Source: Ensifer sp. LC163 (GTDB lineage: Bacteria; Pseudomonadota; Alphaproteobacteria; Rhizobiales; Rhizobiaceae). Taken from it: 64,000 nucleotides of DNA. The notes beneath the pieces were generated by a model. The model had not been told where the DNA came from and did not search any database. It saw only the letters and a list, made by a program, of their open reading frames with translations. The position numbers and the translations under genes are program-made. Below, piece after piece: positions 44,799 to 55,956 of the stretch. Within the stretch, counting starts at the first letter, position 1; every line of letters starts with the position of its first letter. The stretch covers positions 124,001 to 188,000 of the forward strand of contig NZ_MBSS01000045.1 of NCBI RefSeq assembly GCF_001695855.1. The letters are read 5' to 3'.

Positions 44799-47282
44799 CT
44801 AGAGGGACGGCGAACCGTCGACGAAGCCGTCGCTTCGCCAGTCATACGCGCGGTGGCGCTCCCAGGGACGCTGCAAGGATGTGAACGACGTCTTGAACCG
44901 CATCTTCGAGCGCTGGTCGCCGGAGACCGGCTCGGCGAAAATCTCGACCGCCCCTGCCAACCGCAGCAGGCGCCCACTCAGGATTCGCGCCTGGCCGGAT
45001 GGACAGGTCCGCTCGTTGAAACTTCCCGGCGCGATCAGCAGATCGGCTTGATCGCACAGCACCTCAAACAGGCTTAGATCGTCGACGATCACAACCGTCC
45101 AGCCAGAACGGGTCCGAGCGCCACACCATGCTTTGTCTCGGCACGAAAAGACATCGAGCGAAGCACGGTTGAGCGTGGAAGTGAGATCTTCGCGGACGGA
45201 GGAGGCTGTCCCTGCATCGACGGTCCTCGCTGCCGCCTTGCCAGCCGGGGGCTTCATTTCGGGATAAAGACCGTCAGCTGCTACCGCTTGCACGGGCATT
45301 GGAGCAACGTGGTTCTCGACCGCCAATGCGCGCTGCCATTGAGAGAAGAGGAAGTCGGAGGGGCGATCCCGGTTCGTCGCAATGGCCGCGTCGGTGACCA
45401 ACCCAACGAGACGCCCATCTTCCGACACCAGAACCGCCGGCAATTGCCTGTCTTCGAAGACAAGGCAAGCCAGCCCGGAAAACAATAGCAGGGCTCCGAT
45501 CCCTGCCAGCCAGGTCCGCAACACACAGAGCATGATCCCGCCAAAGGCAATGAGGAGGAACGCCAGCGGCCCGATGCGGCCGGTCAGAAACTCGCCGTCG
45601 AGCGAGGTGACGAAGCGGGCGATCACCAGCATGCCATCAAGGCCCCATGCCATGACAGTGAGCGGATATTGCTCGAGGCCGAAGGGCATCAGCAACATGG
45701 CGAACAGGCCAAACGGCATGATGACGATGCTGATCAGTGGCGCTGCAAGGATATTGGCGAGCAGGCCATAGGCTGGCAGGCGCTGGAAATAGGCGGCGGA
45801 ATAGACCGCGGTCGCCAGGCCACCGATCAGCGAGGTTACAACCACGCCGATGACAAAGCCCGCAACGAGCCGCCTGCCCCACCATCGGTCTAGCGTCGGC
45901 TGCTCACCCCCTCCTGCCCGTTCGCGCCAGCGTGCATAACCTGCCACCAGCGCCAATGTGGCGGCGAAAGACATCTGGAACCCCGGCCCCGCGACCGCCG
46001 ATGGCGTCATCACGATGATGACAATTGCGGCCAGCGCGATGTTGCGCAGGCTGATCGACATGCGATCGAAAAAGACCGCGACCAGCATGATCGAGATCAT
46101 GATCCAGGCACGCACCGCGGATACGGCACCACCCGAGATCAGGATGTAGAGAAAGACCATGGTCAGCGCACCCGCAGCGGCAATCTTCTTGATCGCCGCG
46201 CGCTGCGCCAATCCAGGAACAGCGCTCAGGACGGTTCGCGCTCCAATCAGAAATGTTCCCGCTGCAAGCACCATGTTGAGACCGGAAATTGCCAACACAT
46301 GCGCCAGGCCGGCCTGTCGCAGCATCTCGACGGTGTCGCGACCGATCGCTCTTTCTTCCGCCGTCACCAAGGCCGCAGCAAGCGCACCGGTGTCGCCACC
46401 GATCACCGTGCGGATTCGTTCGCCCACCGTCTCACGCTTTGCGGCCAGATGTTCCGCCATTCGCATCCAAGGCGAACGGTCCGACGCCGCTGCGGCACTA
46501 TCGGCCGGCGGGCTACGCGGCGCACCGTAGAAATAGCCGACGGCGCCGATCTGCCGAAAGTACGAATCGAACGCGAAGTCGTTCAGACCCGGCAACGCAG
46601 GGCCGGAAGGCGGCGAAAGACGCGCCCTGCCCTCGATCGTTGCCCCGATCGCCAACGGAGCGTGCGGGCTGCGCGACAGCACCATGGCCTTGAGGGGCGC
46701 CCGACGGAGCATCGGCTTTGTCGTTTGCTCGATGAGAATGCCGTAGCGCCAATGGTCGCGATCATTCTTCTCGCGCGAAAACACCTTGCCCCGCAGGTTC
46801 GTCGTCACCGGTCCGTCGAGCACGATCGTGTCGATGCGCGATGTCTCGATTGCCGCAAGCATCATTCCCGCAGTGAACAGCCCCGCTGCGATCATCGGCG
46901 CACGCAGGGCTCGCATGCGGATGCTGAACAGCAAGGCGGCCATTCCGAAAACGCAAAGCAGCAGTGCAAGTTTGACGAGTCCGACGTCATAGGGCAGCGA
47001 GAGCCACGTCAACACACCCGCGGCCAAAAGAACCGGAACAAACACCAATCCGTGGCCGAATGCCGTTTCTTCCTCCACGGCGTCGCGCCAGGATGCAGCA
47101 ATAGCCTCTGGTCGGAGGCGCGTCGACGCTACCGTGGCAAACGATCTCACAAGGCGAAGAACGAGATTGCGCCGCGCATTCGCGGGCGTTGCAGACATAC
47201 CGCCAGCCAAAACCGAGGCTGGTGGTGCTGGAGCGACACGATCTGCGTCCTGCATCAAAGACCGGACTTCGATCTCGCTCAT
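44799..47282 (-). CDS. ComEC/Rec2 family membrane protein without a metallo-beta-lactamase domain
   Basis: An 827-aa multi-span protein. N-terminal helices and a DUF4131-like soluble region (LRGKVFSREKNDRDHWRYGI, about residues 160-180) precede the Competence domain, with LAHVLAISGLNMVLAAGTFL and GPGFQMSFAATLALVAGYAR. ComEC forms the DNA uptake channel in competent bacteria. The last 270 or so residues show no HxHxDH motif, so the usual nuclease-like metallo-beta-lactamase domain is absent. It is divergent from gltA. Its role in a species not known to be naturally competent is unclear. Confidence 0.9.
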   Translation of the reverse strand: MSEIEVRSLMQDADRVAPAPPASVLAGGMSATPANARRNLVLRLVRSFATVASTRLRPEAIAASWRDAVEEETAFGHGLVFVPVLLAAGVLTWLSLPYDVGLVKLALLLCVFGMAALLFSIRMRALRAPMIAAGLFTAGMMLAAIETSRIDTIVLDGPVTTNLRGKVFSREKNDRDHWRYGILIEQTTKPMLRRAPLKAMVLSRSPHAPLAIGATIEGRARLSPPSGPALPGLNDFAFDSYFRQIGAVGYFYGAPRSPPADSAAAASDRSPWMRMAEHLAAKRETVGERIRTVIGGDTGALAAALVTAEERAIGRDTVEMLRQAGLAHVLAISGLNMVLAAGTFLIGARTVLSAVPGLAQRAAIKKIAAAGALTMVFLYILISGGAVSAVRAWIMISIMLVAVFFDRMSISLRNIALAAIVIIVMTPSAVAGPGFQMSFAATLALVAGYARWRERAGGGEQPTLDRWWGRRLVAGFVIGVVVTSLIGGLATAVYSAAYFQRLPAYGLLANILAAPLISIVIMPFGLFAMLLMPFGLEQYPLTVMAWGLDGMLVIARFVTSLDGEFLTGRIGPLAFLLIAFGGIMLCVLRTWLAGIGALLLFSGLACLVFEDRQLPAVLVSEDGRLVGLVTDAAIATNRDRPSDFLFSQWQRALAVENHVAPMPVQAVAADGLYPEMKPPAGKAAARTVDAGTASSVREDLTSTLNRASLDVFSCRDKAWCGARTRSGWTVVIVDDLSLFEVLCDQADLLIAPGSFNERTCPSGQARILSGRLLRLAGAVEIFAEPVSGDQRSKMRFKTSFTSLQRPWERHRAYDWRSDGFVDGSPSL

Positions 47283-47505
47283 TGTATGGCACTTCTCCCC
47301 CAAGGCGGTCGCGGACGATCATGCAACCAATAGCGACAAACAGCAACCTGAGCGCTATCTGCCGAAAAAAGCGGCAAACCTATATGGAATGGTACCGCAT
47401 CATTCTGCCGGCGGTCATTGATCCCGTTGGACATATTGCCCTAACATGCGATTATTGCGTCGCCATATGCACATTTTCGCATCGCACAATTTGCCTTTCG
47501 TACAG

Positions 47506-47533
47506 CTTGGCAGTCGAAAATAAATCATATAGC
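47506..47533 (+). promoter_or_regulatory. candidate gltA promoter
   Basis: CTTGGC (47506-47511) and TATAGC (47528-47533) with a 16-bp spacer approximate the alphaproteobacterial sigma-70 pattern CTTGAC-N17-CTATAT, about 65 bp before the gltA start. A small hairpin (GTGGCA/TGCCAC, 47555-47574) lies in the presumed leader. The remaining 47283-47505 separates the divergent comEC and gltA genes and shows no other feature. Confidence 0.4.
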
Positions 47534-47597
47534 AAATTCGCAACGTTCATTTTCGTGGCATGTCTCTGTGCCACGGTGCCATAAGACGGAGGGTCCG

Positions 47598-48887
<1,290 letters not shown>

Positions 48888-48906
48888 ACGGCAATCATGG
48901 AATGAG

Positions 48907-48937
48907 AAAGGCCCGGTCAGAGATGACCGGGCCTTTT
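48907..48937 (+). terminator. gltA terminator overlapping the 3' end of lpxB
   Basis: A perfect 13-bp stem AAAGGCCCGGTCA/TGACCGGGCCTTT with loop GAGA is followed by TGTTTTG on the plus strand, 20 bp after the gltA stop. The minus-strand lpxB stop codon (48917-48919) lies inside this stem, so the last codons of lpxB double as a terminator. The hairpin can act on both strands. Confidence 0.85.
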
Positions 48938-50101
48938 GTTTTGCAGGTAAGAGAGGACGATCTCGGCGCCTAGTTCGCCGGGCGGTCGACTGGTTGCCAT
49001 GCGCTGCTGCACGAGCGCGTAGCCGTCGAGCATCGACGCACGCTGGGCCGTCTCGCTCGACAGCCGCTCGACCCAGCGGGTCAAGGCACCCGGGCGGATG
49101 CTCTGGTTGAAATACTCCGGCACGATCGGGAAGTCGGCGATCAGATTGGGGAGCGCCCCGCTCCAGATGCGGATGCGGTTGTGCAGCAACCGCACAAGCC
49201 AGTCGGCATCATAGGTGGAAACGACGGGAACGCCGGCCAGCGCTAGCTCCAGAATAACTGTTCCCGACGCCGCAATCGCGGCATCCGCCTTGTCGAAGGC
49301 GGCCCATTTTTCGGCGGCTCCCACTGATATTTCCGGCTGAACGGTCCAGCCGGCCGTGATCTCGCGTACCAGTTTTTCCTGGCGTGGAACCGTCGGCAAC
49401 AGGAAGCGCACGCCGGGATGCCGGCTGGCAAGCTCCTCGACCATCTGTCCAAAGATCGGCAGAAGCCGCTCGACTTCGCTGGAACGCGATCCCGGCAGCA
49501 GCAGGCAGGTGGAAACCACGTTACCGCTGACGCCGCCCAGTCTTTCGCGCCGACTGGCGCGGACGGCAAGCACATTGGCATCCGAGGCAAGCCGATGACC
49601 AATGTAGGTCGTCGGCGGCCCCCCAAGCTTGCGCATGGTCTCGGGCTCGAACGGTAACACCGCCAGAACATGGTTGACATAGCTGCGCATGCGCGGCGCC
49701 CGTTCCGGTTTCCAGGCCCACACACTCGGGCAGACATAATTGATAACAGGCAGACCCGGCAGGGCGGCGCGAACGCGACGCGCGACACGATGGGTGAAAT
49801 CCGGACTGTCAATGATCAGCAGCGCATCGGGGCGCGCAGCGATAATGGCATTCGCCGTCTGGCGGATACGCAGAATCAACTTTGGCAGGCGTGCCAGCAC
49901 CTGTGAAAAGCCCATGATCGACAGTTCGGAATAATCGAACAGCGACCTCAGACCTTCGGCCTCCAGACCATCGCCGCCGACGCCGACAAGCTCGACATCA
50001 CAGCCACATTGGACACGCAGTGCCCGCACCAGATCTGCTCCAAGCAAATCACCCGATACCTCGCCGGCAATCACTGCCAGCTTGTAGCCCCGTCCACTCA
50101 T
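48917..50101 (-). CDS. lpxB: lipid-A-disaccharide synthase
   Basis: Joins UDP-2,3-diacylglucosamine and lipid X to form the lipid A disaccharide at the inner membrane. A 394-aa GT19 enzyme: LAVIAGEVSGDLLGADLVRA (about residues 8-27), INYVCPSVWAWKPERAPRM and LLLPGSRSSEVERLLP. Its start overlaps the lpxI stop by 4 bp. Its final residues (NKRPGHL) are encoded by the gltA terminator stem. It is the last gene of the long rpsB-to-lpxB run. Confidence 0.96.
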   Translation of the reverse strand: MSGRGYKLAVIAGEVSGDLLGADLVRALRVQCGCDVELVGVGGDGLEAEGLRSLFDYSELSIMGFSQVLARLPKLILRIRQTANAIIAARPDALLIIDSPDFTHRVARRVRAALPGLPVINYVCPSVWAWKPERAPRMRSYVNHVLAVLPFEPETMRKLGGPPTTYIGHRLASDANVLAVRASRRERLGGVSGNVVSTCLLLPGSRSSEVERLLPIFGQMVEELASRHPGVRFLLPTVPRQEKLVREITAGWTVQPEISVGAAEKWAAFDKADAAIAASGTVILELALAGVPVVSTYDADWLVRLLHNRIRIWSGALPNLIADFPIVPEYFNQSIRPGALTRWVERLSSETAQRASMLDGYALVQQRMATSRPPGELGAEIVLSYLQNKRPGHL

Positions 50102-50985
50102 GCCCTTCCCCGGTAATCGCTGCGCTCGACACCCATGACGAACAGCCCTGCCCGGTCGGCAGCCTCAATCACCTCCGAGCGCTCGAGCACCAGGGCACGT
50201 CCGGCTTCGACGGCAATTCCGGCCAGCCCGGCCGCTACAGCGCCAGCAACCGTGGACGGACCGATCGATGGTAGATCCGCGCGCAAATCCTGCCCCGGCT
50301 TGCAGAGCTTGACCAGGACGCCACGACGACGCGCAGAGACGCGTCCTTCCATCTTGAGCGTTGCCACGCGCTGCAGCATGGCATCGGTGCCCTCGGCGCC
50401 CTCCAGCGCCACCACGCGACCGCCGACGGCGACCGCGCCCTGCCCCACGTCGAGTTCGCCAAGCGCGTTGGCAGCAGCAATACCGGCCTCTACGTCCCGC
50501 CTGTCGTCGACCGATGGTGCGAGAGCGCCAATCGGCCCTGGATCTGCCAGAAGGTTCGGAACGACCTCATGCACGCCGATCACGTGGGCGCCACTTGCTT
50601 CGATGAGTTGCATGGCCATGCGCAGAACAGCGTCGTCGCCACCGGACACCAGCGTCTTCAAAACGCTCGGCACCCTGGCAAGCGTTTTCAGTGTCGGGCG
50701 GATATCGCGCCATTCCGGCCGGCGACGCACCCAGCCCGAAAGCACGACGCGATCGATACCTTCTTCCTTGAATGTGCGGCTAATGCCGGAGAAATCGCCA
50801 ATGGCAAGTACGGAGTGATCGAATCCGATCCAATCGCTCTCTTCCGCTTCGCGCGAAAGCGCAATGACAAAAGGGTCTTCTCCACGGGCCCGAACGGCCT
50901 CGGCTACATGATGGGGCAGCGCTCCGCCACCGGCGATGATCGCGAGCCGGCCGCCATTTGCCGCGCGGCTCGCCGTAGCCGACAT
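50098..50985 (-). CDS. lpxI: UDP-2,3-diacylglucosamine pyrophosphatase LpxI
   Basis: The alphaproteobacterial replacement for LpxH; it yields lipid X for LpxB. A 295-aa protein with N-terminal RLAIIAGGGALPHHVAEAVR and C-terminal KLCKPGQDLRADLPSIGPST, both diagnostic of LpxI (DUF1009). The ATG at 50985 is used rather than the adjacent GTG. It is 5 bp after lpxA and overlaps lpxB, matching the order of its biochemical step. Confidence 0.95.
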   Translation of the reverse strand: MSATASRAANGGRLAIIAGGGALPHHVAEAVRARGEDPFVIALSREAEESDWIGFDHSVLAIGDFSGISRTFKEEGIDRVVLSGWVRRRPEWRDIRPTLKTLARVPSVLKTLVSGGDDAVLRMAMQLIEASGAHVIGVHEVVPNLLADPGPIGALAPSVDDRRDVEAGIAAANALGELDVGQGAVAVGGRVVALEGAEGTDAMLQRVATLKMEGRVSARRRGVLVKLCKPGQDLRADLPSIGPSTVAGAVAAGLAGIAVEAGRALVLERSEVIEAADRAGLFVMGVERSDYRGRA

Positions 50986-50990
50986 CACGA

Positions 50991-51800
50991 TCAGGCCTTG
51001 CCGCGACTTGGCGACGACAGTGCTCTGTCGCTTTCTGCAGCGATAAAGTCGAGGATCTCGATAACCGGCGCGCAGTCGGCATAGTCCGCGCGAATGGCGG
51101 CCGCATTGGCGCGAACCGATTCCGGCCCTTCGAAGATCTGCTTGTAGGCGCGGCGAACCACGTGGATCGTCGCACGCTCGATGCCCGCCCGGGTCATGCC
51201 GACCACGTTAAGCCCGCTCAGAACGCCGGGATTGCCGTTGAGCATGCCATAGGGAATGACGTCGTAGCTTACGGCAGAGAGACCGCCGATGAACGCCTGC
51301 CGCCCGATGCGTGTGAACTGGTGCACGGCACAGCCGCCGCCGAGGATCGCACGGTCCTCGATCGTCACATGGCCGGCCAGCAGCACGTTGTTCGACATGA
51401 TGATGTTGTTGCCGAGGCGGCAATCATGCGCCACATGCGAATAGGCGAGGAACAGATTGTTGTTGCCGACGATCGTGGCGCCGCCATATTCGACGGTTCC
51501 CGCATTCATCGTCACACCTTCGCGGATGGTGCAGTTTTCACCGATCTGTAGCGTGGTGTCGACCGTGCTGTGATGCACGCTTTGCGAATCTCCGCCAATG
51601 ACGGCATTCGGGAAAATCTTGGAGCCCTTGCCGACCGTCGTGCGGCCGGCGACGACGACGTGGCTCATGAGTTCCATATCGTCGCCGAGAACGACTTTCG
51701 GCCCGATGTAGCAAAACGGGCCGATTTTGACGTTTTCGCCGATGACCGCCCCATCTTCGATGATCGAGGACGGGTGGATCTTCGCTGTTGCTGCAATCAT
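50991..51800 (-). CDS. lpxA: acyl-ACP-UDP-N-acetylglucosamine O-acyltransferase
   Basis: The first step of lipid A synthesis. A 269-aa left-handed beta-helix protein built on hexapeptide repeats ([20 protein letters not shown] and onward). The catalytic His lies in [15 protein letters not shown] (about residues 119-133). The ATG at 51800 lies 2 bp after the fabZ stop. It sits between fabZ and lpxI. Confidence 0.97.
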   Translation of the reverse strand: MIAATAKIHPSSIIEDGAVIGENVKIGPFCYIGPKVVLGDDMELMSHVVVAGRTTVGKGSKIFPNAVIGGDSQSVHHSTVDTTLQIGENCTIREGVTMNAGTVEYGGATIVGNNNLFLAYSHVAHDCRLGNNIIMSNNVLLAGHVTIEDRAILGGGCAVHQFTRIGRQAFIGGLSAVSYDVIPYGMLNGNPGVLSGLNVVGMTRAGIERATIHVVRRAYKQIFEGPESVRANAAAIRADYADCAPVIEILDFIAAESDRALSSPSRGKA

Positions 51801-51802
51801 GT

Positions 51803-52267
51803 TCAAGCGTCTTCCGTGCTGACTATCATCGCGCCGATATCAGCTTCCGCGACAAGTTGCCCGTCAACTTTTGCGTCACAGTGAAACTTCCAGATATTGC
51901 CGCGCTGTTTCTGCTTCACGACATGGAACTCGACACGGTCGCCCGGCACAACCGGCTTGCGGAAACGCGCATTGTCGATGGTCATGAAGTAGACGAGGTT
52001 GGTGCCCGAAGCGGTCTTGCGCGCGCAGATCGCGCCCGCCGTCTGTGCCATGCCTTCAATCAAGAGGACACCCGGCATGATCGGCTTTTCCGGGAAATGG
52101 CCGGTAAAGTGCGGCTCATTCGCCGAGACGTTCTTGATGCCGATCGCCGAATTGTCACCGTCGATCTCGATGATCCGGTCGACGAGCAGGAAGGGGTAGC
52201 GATGCGGGAGAAGCTTCAGGATCTCCTGAATATCCGCCGTACCGAGAACCGTTGCCGCCTCACTCAT
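51803..52267 (-). CDS. fabZ: 3-hydroxyacyl-ACP dehydratase FabZ
   Basis: A fatty-acid elongation dehydratase competing with LpxA/LpxD for hydroxyacyl-ACP. A 154-aa hot-dog-fold protein: [18 protein letters not shown] (about residues 19-36), and [20 protein letters not shown] with the catalytic His and downstream Glu. Its ATG overlaps the lpxD stop by 8 bp, and lpxA starts 2 bp after its end, so the three are translationally coupled. Confidence 0.97.
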   Translation of the reverse strand: MSEAATVLGTADIQEILKLLPHRYPFLLVDRIIEIDGDNSAIGIKNVSANEPHFTGHFPEKPIMPGVLLIEGMAQTAGAICARKTASGTNLVYFMTIDNARFRKPVVPGDRVEFHVVKQKQRGNIWKFHCDAKVDGQLVAEADIGAMIVSTEDA

Positions 52268-53324
52268 TCGTGCCACCCTTCTTTTTCTGTCTGTCACTTG
52301 CGCGCAGGGCCATTTCGGCGACATCGCGCAGGAAATCGCGCATGGGGCGCGCTGGAATACCGCCATAGCGTTCGCCCGCCGGGACGTCGCTTGCAACGCC
52401 GCTCATCGCGGCAATCTGGACACCGTCGCCCACGGTGATGTGACCGTTGACGCCGCTGCCACCGCCGATCATCACGCCATCACCAATCCTGGTGCTGCCG
52501 GCGATACCGACCTGGCTGACGATGCCGCAATAACGGCCGATTCGGACGTTGTGGCCGATCTGTACAAGGTTGTCGATCTTCGTGCCTTCGCCGATGACCG
52601 TATCATCCATCGTGCCACGGTCGATCGTCGTGTTTGCACCGATCTCGACATGGTCCTGGATGATCACGCGTCCGACCTGAACGATCTTGATCATTCCACC
52701 CTTGGGGCCTGGCGCGTAGCCGAACCCATCCTGGCCGATCCGGGCACCCGGGTGAATGATGACGCTATTGCCGACAAGGGCACAGAGAACGCTTGCGCCC
52801 GCCGCGATCGTGCAGTCTCGGCCAATGCGAACGCCTGGCCCGATAACGACACCCGCGGCAATTCTCGTTCCGCTGCCTATTTCGGCGCCGGCCCCAATCA
52901 CTGCCATCGGCTCGACTTCAACCCCCTCTTCAAGGCGGGCCGTCGGATCGACGAAGGCAGCCGGCGAGACACCGCCGAGGCTGGTGTTGCGCGACGGGCG
53001 CATTGCCACCTCGTGCAACAGCGTACCTGCGAGCGCAAAGGCCGTATGCGGCCTTGCAGTCAAGAGAATGGGGATATGAGGCGGGACGAGCGGAGCGATC
53101 GTCTTATCGCAGATGATAGCGGACGCCTGGCAGCTTTCCAACTCGGCGCGGTATTTGCGCGAAAGCATGTAGCAGACATCGCCGGGCTTTGCCCGGTTGA
53201 CGGGTGCTACCGAATGGATAGCGCGATCGGCCGCCGCGCCATCGTTGAGCTCCGCCCCAATTTGATTCGCAAGGTCACCCAGACGAATCCCTTGATGGGG
53301 CGGAAAAAACCAGTTCTGTTCCAT
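52260..53324 (-). CDS. lpxD: UDP-3-O-acylglucosamine N-acyltransferase
   Basis: Adds the second acyl chain in lipid A synthesis. A 354-aa protein: an N-terminal uridine-binding domain, then a hexapeptide-repeat beta-helix from about residue 110 ([20 protein letters not shown]), with [20 protein letters not shown] and the catalytic-His region [12 protein letters not shown]. The ATG at 53324 has GGAG 9 nt upstream. It lies 48 bp downstream of bamA. Confidence 0.97.
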   Translation of the reverse strand: MEQNWFFPPHQGIRLGDLANQIGAELNDGAAADRAIHSVAPVNRAKPGDVCYMLSRKYRAELESCQASAIICDKTIAPLVPPHIPILLTARPHTAFALAGTLLHEVAMRPSRNTSLGGVSPAAFVDPTARLEEGVEVEPMAVIGAGAEIGSGTRIAAGVVIGPGVRIGRDCTIAAGASVLCALVGNSVIIHPGARIGQDGFGYAPGPKGGMIKIVQVGRVIIQDHVEIGANTTIDRGTMDDTVIGEGTKIDNLVQIGHNVRIGRYCGIVSQVGIAGSTRIGDGVMIGGGSGVNGHITVGDGVQIAAMSGVASDVPAGERYGGIPARPMRDFLRDVAEMALRASDRQKKKGGTNE

Positions 53325-53372
53325 GGACACTCCAGAACAATCTACTTTCGGCAGTTCTGGACTGCTTCTTTA

Positions 53373-55706
53373 TCAGAACGACGAGGAAATACCGAACTTC
53401 AGGTTCTGAACCTTGTCGAAATCTTCCTTCGCGATCGGCCAAGCGTAGTCGACACGCAGCGGACCGAACGGCGAAGCCCAGATCAAGCCGATACCCACCG
53501 ATGCGCGCAGCGAGGAGTCGTTACCCTGTACCGTTTCAGAGGGAAGCATCGCGACCTTGTTGCTATAGAGCGTGCCCGCATCTGCGAAGACCGCACCGCG
53601 GAAGCCACTGTCACGCGGAATGCCCGGCAGCGGGAACGTCGCTTCGGCTGAAGCCGTGAAATAGGTGGTGCCACCAAGTGCATCGCCCGTTGCTTGGTCG
53701 CGCGGACCGATACCATTGCGCTCGAAGCCGCGAATATCGTTACTGCCGAGCTGGAACTGGTCAAAGACCTGCAGGTCACTGCCGGTCTCGAAGATATGAC
53801 CAGCGCTACCAGCGAGCGAAGTAATGATGTCTGCCTCGTCGTTCACGGTGTAATACCACTTGGCCTTACCCGTCATCTTATAGAAATCAGAGTCTCCACC
53901 AAGGCCCGCGAACTCATGCGTAAACGTCGCCAAGATACCATCATGCGGCAGTTGCGCATCATCGAGCGTGTTATAGGTGATCGACTGCGATACCGACGAA
54001 CGGACCCAGTTGCCACCTTCAACCGCCCGGACGTAAGGCGATGACAGCTCGGCAACATTACCGCTATAGTCGAACTGCGTGAAGTTATAGCGCAGCGTGG
54101 TCGACAGGTTTTCGGTAATCGGCGCCGCTATGCGCAGGCTGAAGCCTTGATCCTCATAGCTGTAGTTTTCGTCATCAAAATCATTTTCGTTCTTGAAGAC
54201 GTCGAAGCCGGCGGCCAGACGGTAGCCGAGGAAATACGGCTCGGTGAACGAAACGTTGTAGGTACGGCTCTCATCACCGCGCCCTGCAGCCAAGCGGATG
54301 TACTGGCCGCGACCCAGGAAGTTCTTTTCCTCGATCGAAGCTTCGACAAGGAAGCCGCCGCCGCTGCCAGCAGAGTAGCCAGCACCGATACCAAACGAAC
54401 CGGTCGACTGATCCTGTACGTCAACGATAACCACGACGCGGTCGGCAGCGCTGCCCGGAGCCGTCGAGACATTGACAGTCGAGAAGTAGCCCAGAGCCTC
54501 AAGGCGACGTTTGGCGCGCGCAATCATTTCCTGGTTGAAGGCATCGCCTTCGCCCATGTCGAACTCGCGGCGGATGACGTAGTCGCGGGTGCGGGTGTTA
54601 CCGCGAATTTCGATGCGCTCGACGTATGCCCGCTCACCCTGGTCGACGAGGTAGTCGACGGCAATCGTATGGTTGCCCAGGTCACGGTTACCGCGCGGCG
54701 TTACGCGGGCAAACGGGTAGCCAGCCGAAGCGACGCGCTTCGAGATCTCGCTCATCGTTTCCTGAATGTCCTTGGCCTTATAGACCGAGCCTTCGCGGCT
54801 AAGAACGACGCCCTTCAGCGATTCGGCATCCACACCTTCAACCGTCGATTCGACAGTCACCGCACCGAAATCGTAGCGCGGACCTTCCTCGACAGTGATC
54901 GTCACCGTGTATTCGTTGGTCGCCTCGTTGAGAGAGGCTTCGGACGACATGACCTGGAAGTCGGCGTAACCGCGGTTGTAGTAGAACTGGCGCAGCAGCT
55001 CTTCGTCCGCGCGCAGCTTGTCCGGATTGTAGACGTCCTTGCGGGTCAGGAACGAGAAGATGCCCGATTCTTTGGTTGCAATGATGGATTGCAGACGGCC
55101 ATCGCTGTAGGCTTCGTTGCCGACGAAATTGATCTGCGAAATCTTGGTGCGCTCGCCTTCATTGATGACGAAAGCAAGATTGACGCGACCCTCAGCTATC
55201 GGAACAACCTGAGTCGTCACAGTGATATCGCTGCGACCGATCGCTGCGTAAGCGTCCTTGATCGACTGGATATCCGTTTCAACGGTCGCCTCACTATAGG
55301 GGCCGAGCGGCTGTGTGCGGACGATGCCCTGAAGCTTGTCATCCTTGATCTTGCGGTTGCCGTTGAAAACAACCTGGTTGATCAACTGATTCTCGCTGAC
55401 GGTTACGACAAGCGTACCGCCCGCAACATTGATGCTGACGTCGGAGAAATAGCCAGTCGCGTAAAGACGCTTCACGGAAGCATCGATATCTGCGTTGCTG
55501 AAGCTCTTACCTGGAACAATCGTGATGTTCGCACGCACCGTTTCAGCGCTGACGCGCGTGGCACCGCGGACTTCAACACGACTGATGGTCGCGGCCTCTG
55601 CGACGGAAGCGCCTGCGAGCAACCCAACACCAGCGCCAGAAACCACCATACTCGTGGACAGCGCAAACGCCGACACCGCGTTCAAAAACCTTGAACCAGC
55701 TTTCAT
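53373..55706 (-). CDS. bamA: outer-membrane protein assembly factor BamA
   Basis: Inserts beta-barrel proteins in the outer membrane. A 777-aa Omp85 protein: signal peptide ending ASVAEA (about residue 38), five POTRA domains to about residue 430 (ISRVEVRGATRVSAETVRAN opens the first), then the barrel with the conserved DIRGFERNGIGPRD loop (VRGF-type motif) and a C-terminal Phe. The ATG at 55706 is chosen over a TTG two codons upstream. It lies between rseP and lpxD. Confidence 0.97.
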   Translation of the reverse strand: MKAGSRFLNAVSAFALSTSMVVSGAGVGLLAGASVAEAATISRVEVRGATRVSAETVRANITIVPGKSFSNADIDASVKRLYATGYFSDVSINVAGGTLVVTVSENQLINQVVFNGNRKIKDDKLQGIVRTQPLGPYSEATVETDIQSIKDAYAAIGRSDITVTTQVVPIAEGRVNLAFVINEGERTKISQINFVGNEAYSDGRLQSIIATKESGIFSFLTRKDVYNPDKLRADEELLRQFYYNRGYADFQVMSSEASLNEATNEYTVTITVEEGPRYDFGAVTVESTVEGVDAESLKGVVLSREGSVYKAKDIQETMSEISKRVASAGYPFARVTPRGNRDLGNHTIAVDYLVDQGERAYVERIEIRGNTRTRDYVIRREFDMGEGDAFNQEMIARAKRRLEALGYFSTVNVSTAPGSAADRVVVIVDVQDQSTGSFGIGAGYSAGSGGGFLVEASIEEKNFLGRGQYIRLAAGRGDESRTYNVSFTEPYFLGYRLAAGFDVFKNENDFDDENYSYEDQGFSLRIAAPITENLSTTLRYNFTQFDYSGNVAELSSPYVRAVEGGNWVRSSVSQSITYNTLDDAQLPHDGILATFTHEFAGLGGDSDFYKMTGKAKWYYTVNDEADIITSLAGSAGHIFETGSDLQVFDQFQLGSNDIRGFERNGIGPRDQATGDALGGTTYFTASAEATFPLPGIPRDSGFRGAVFADAGTLYSNKVAMLPSETVQGNDSSLRASVGIGLIWASPFGPLRVDYAWPIAKEDFDKVQNLKFGISSSF

Positions 55707-55956
55707 GTTCAAATCTTACCTTTTCCCAACGTCGCGCGGCAATTTCGTGCCGACTCCGGTCACGGTTGCCGTTTTACCCGCTTTTCCCATACAAGCAAGC
55801 CAGCTCGTTAATTTCTGTTTACTTCAATTCGAACCGTGGCTTAACGGCCACTACAGATTCGACTTATCGTAAACAAATCCTTGCTGCACAAGCCATTGAA
55901 ACCCAATCGTTCACAGTATCGGTCGTCGTTCCCTCTGAACGCTCCGCGGCCGAACG

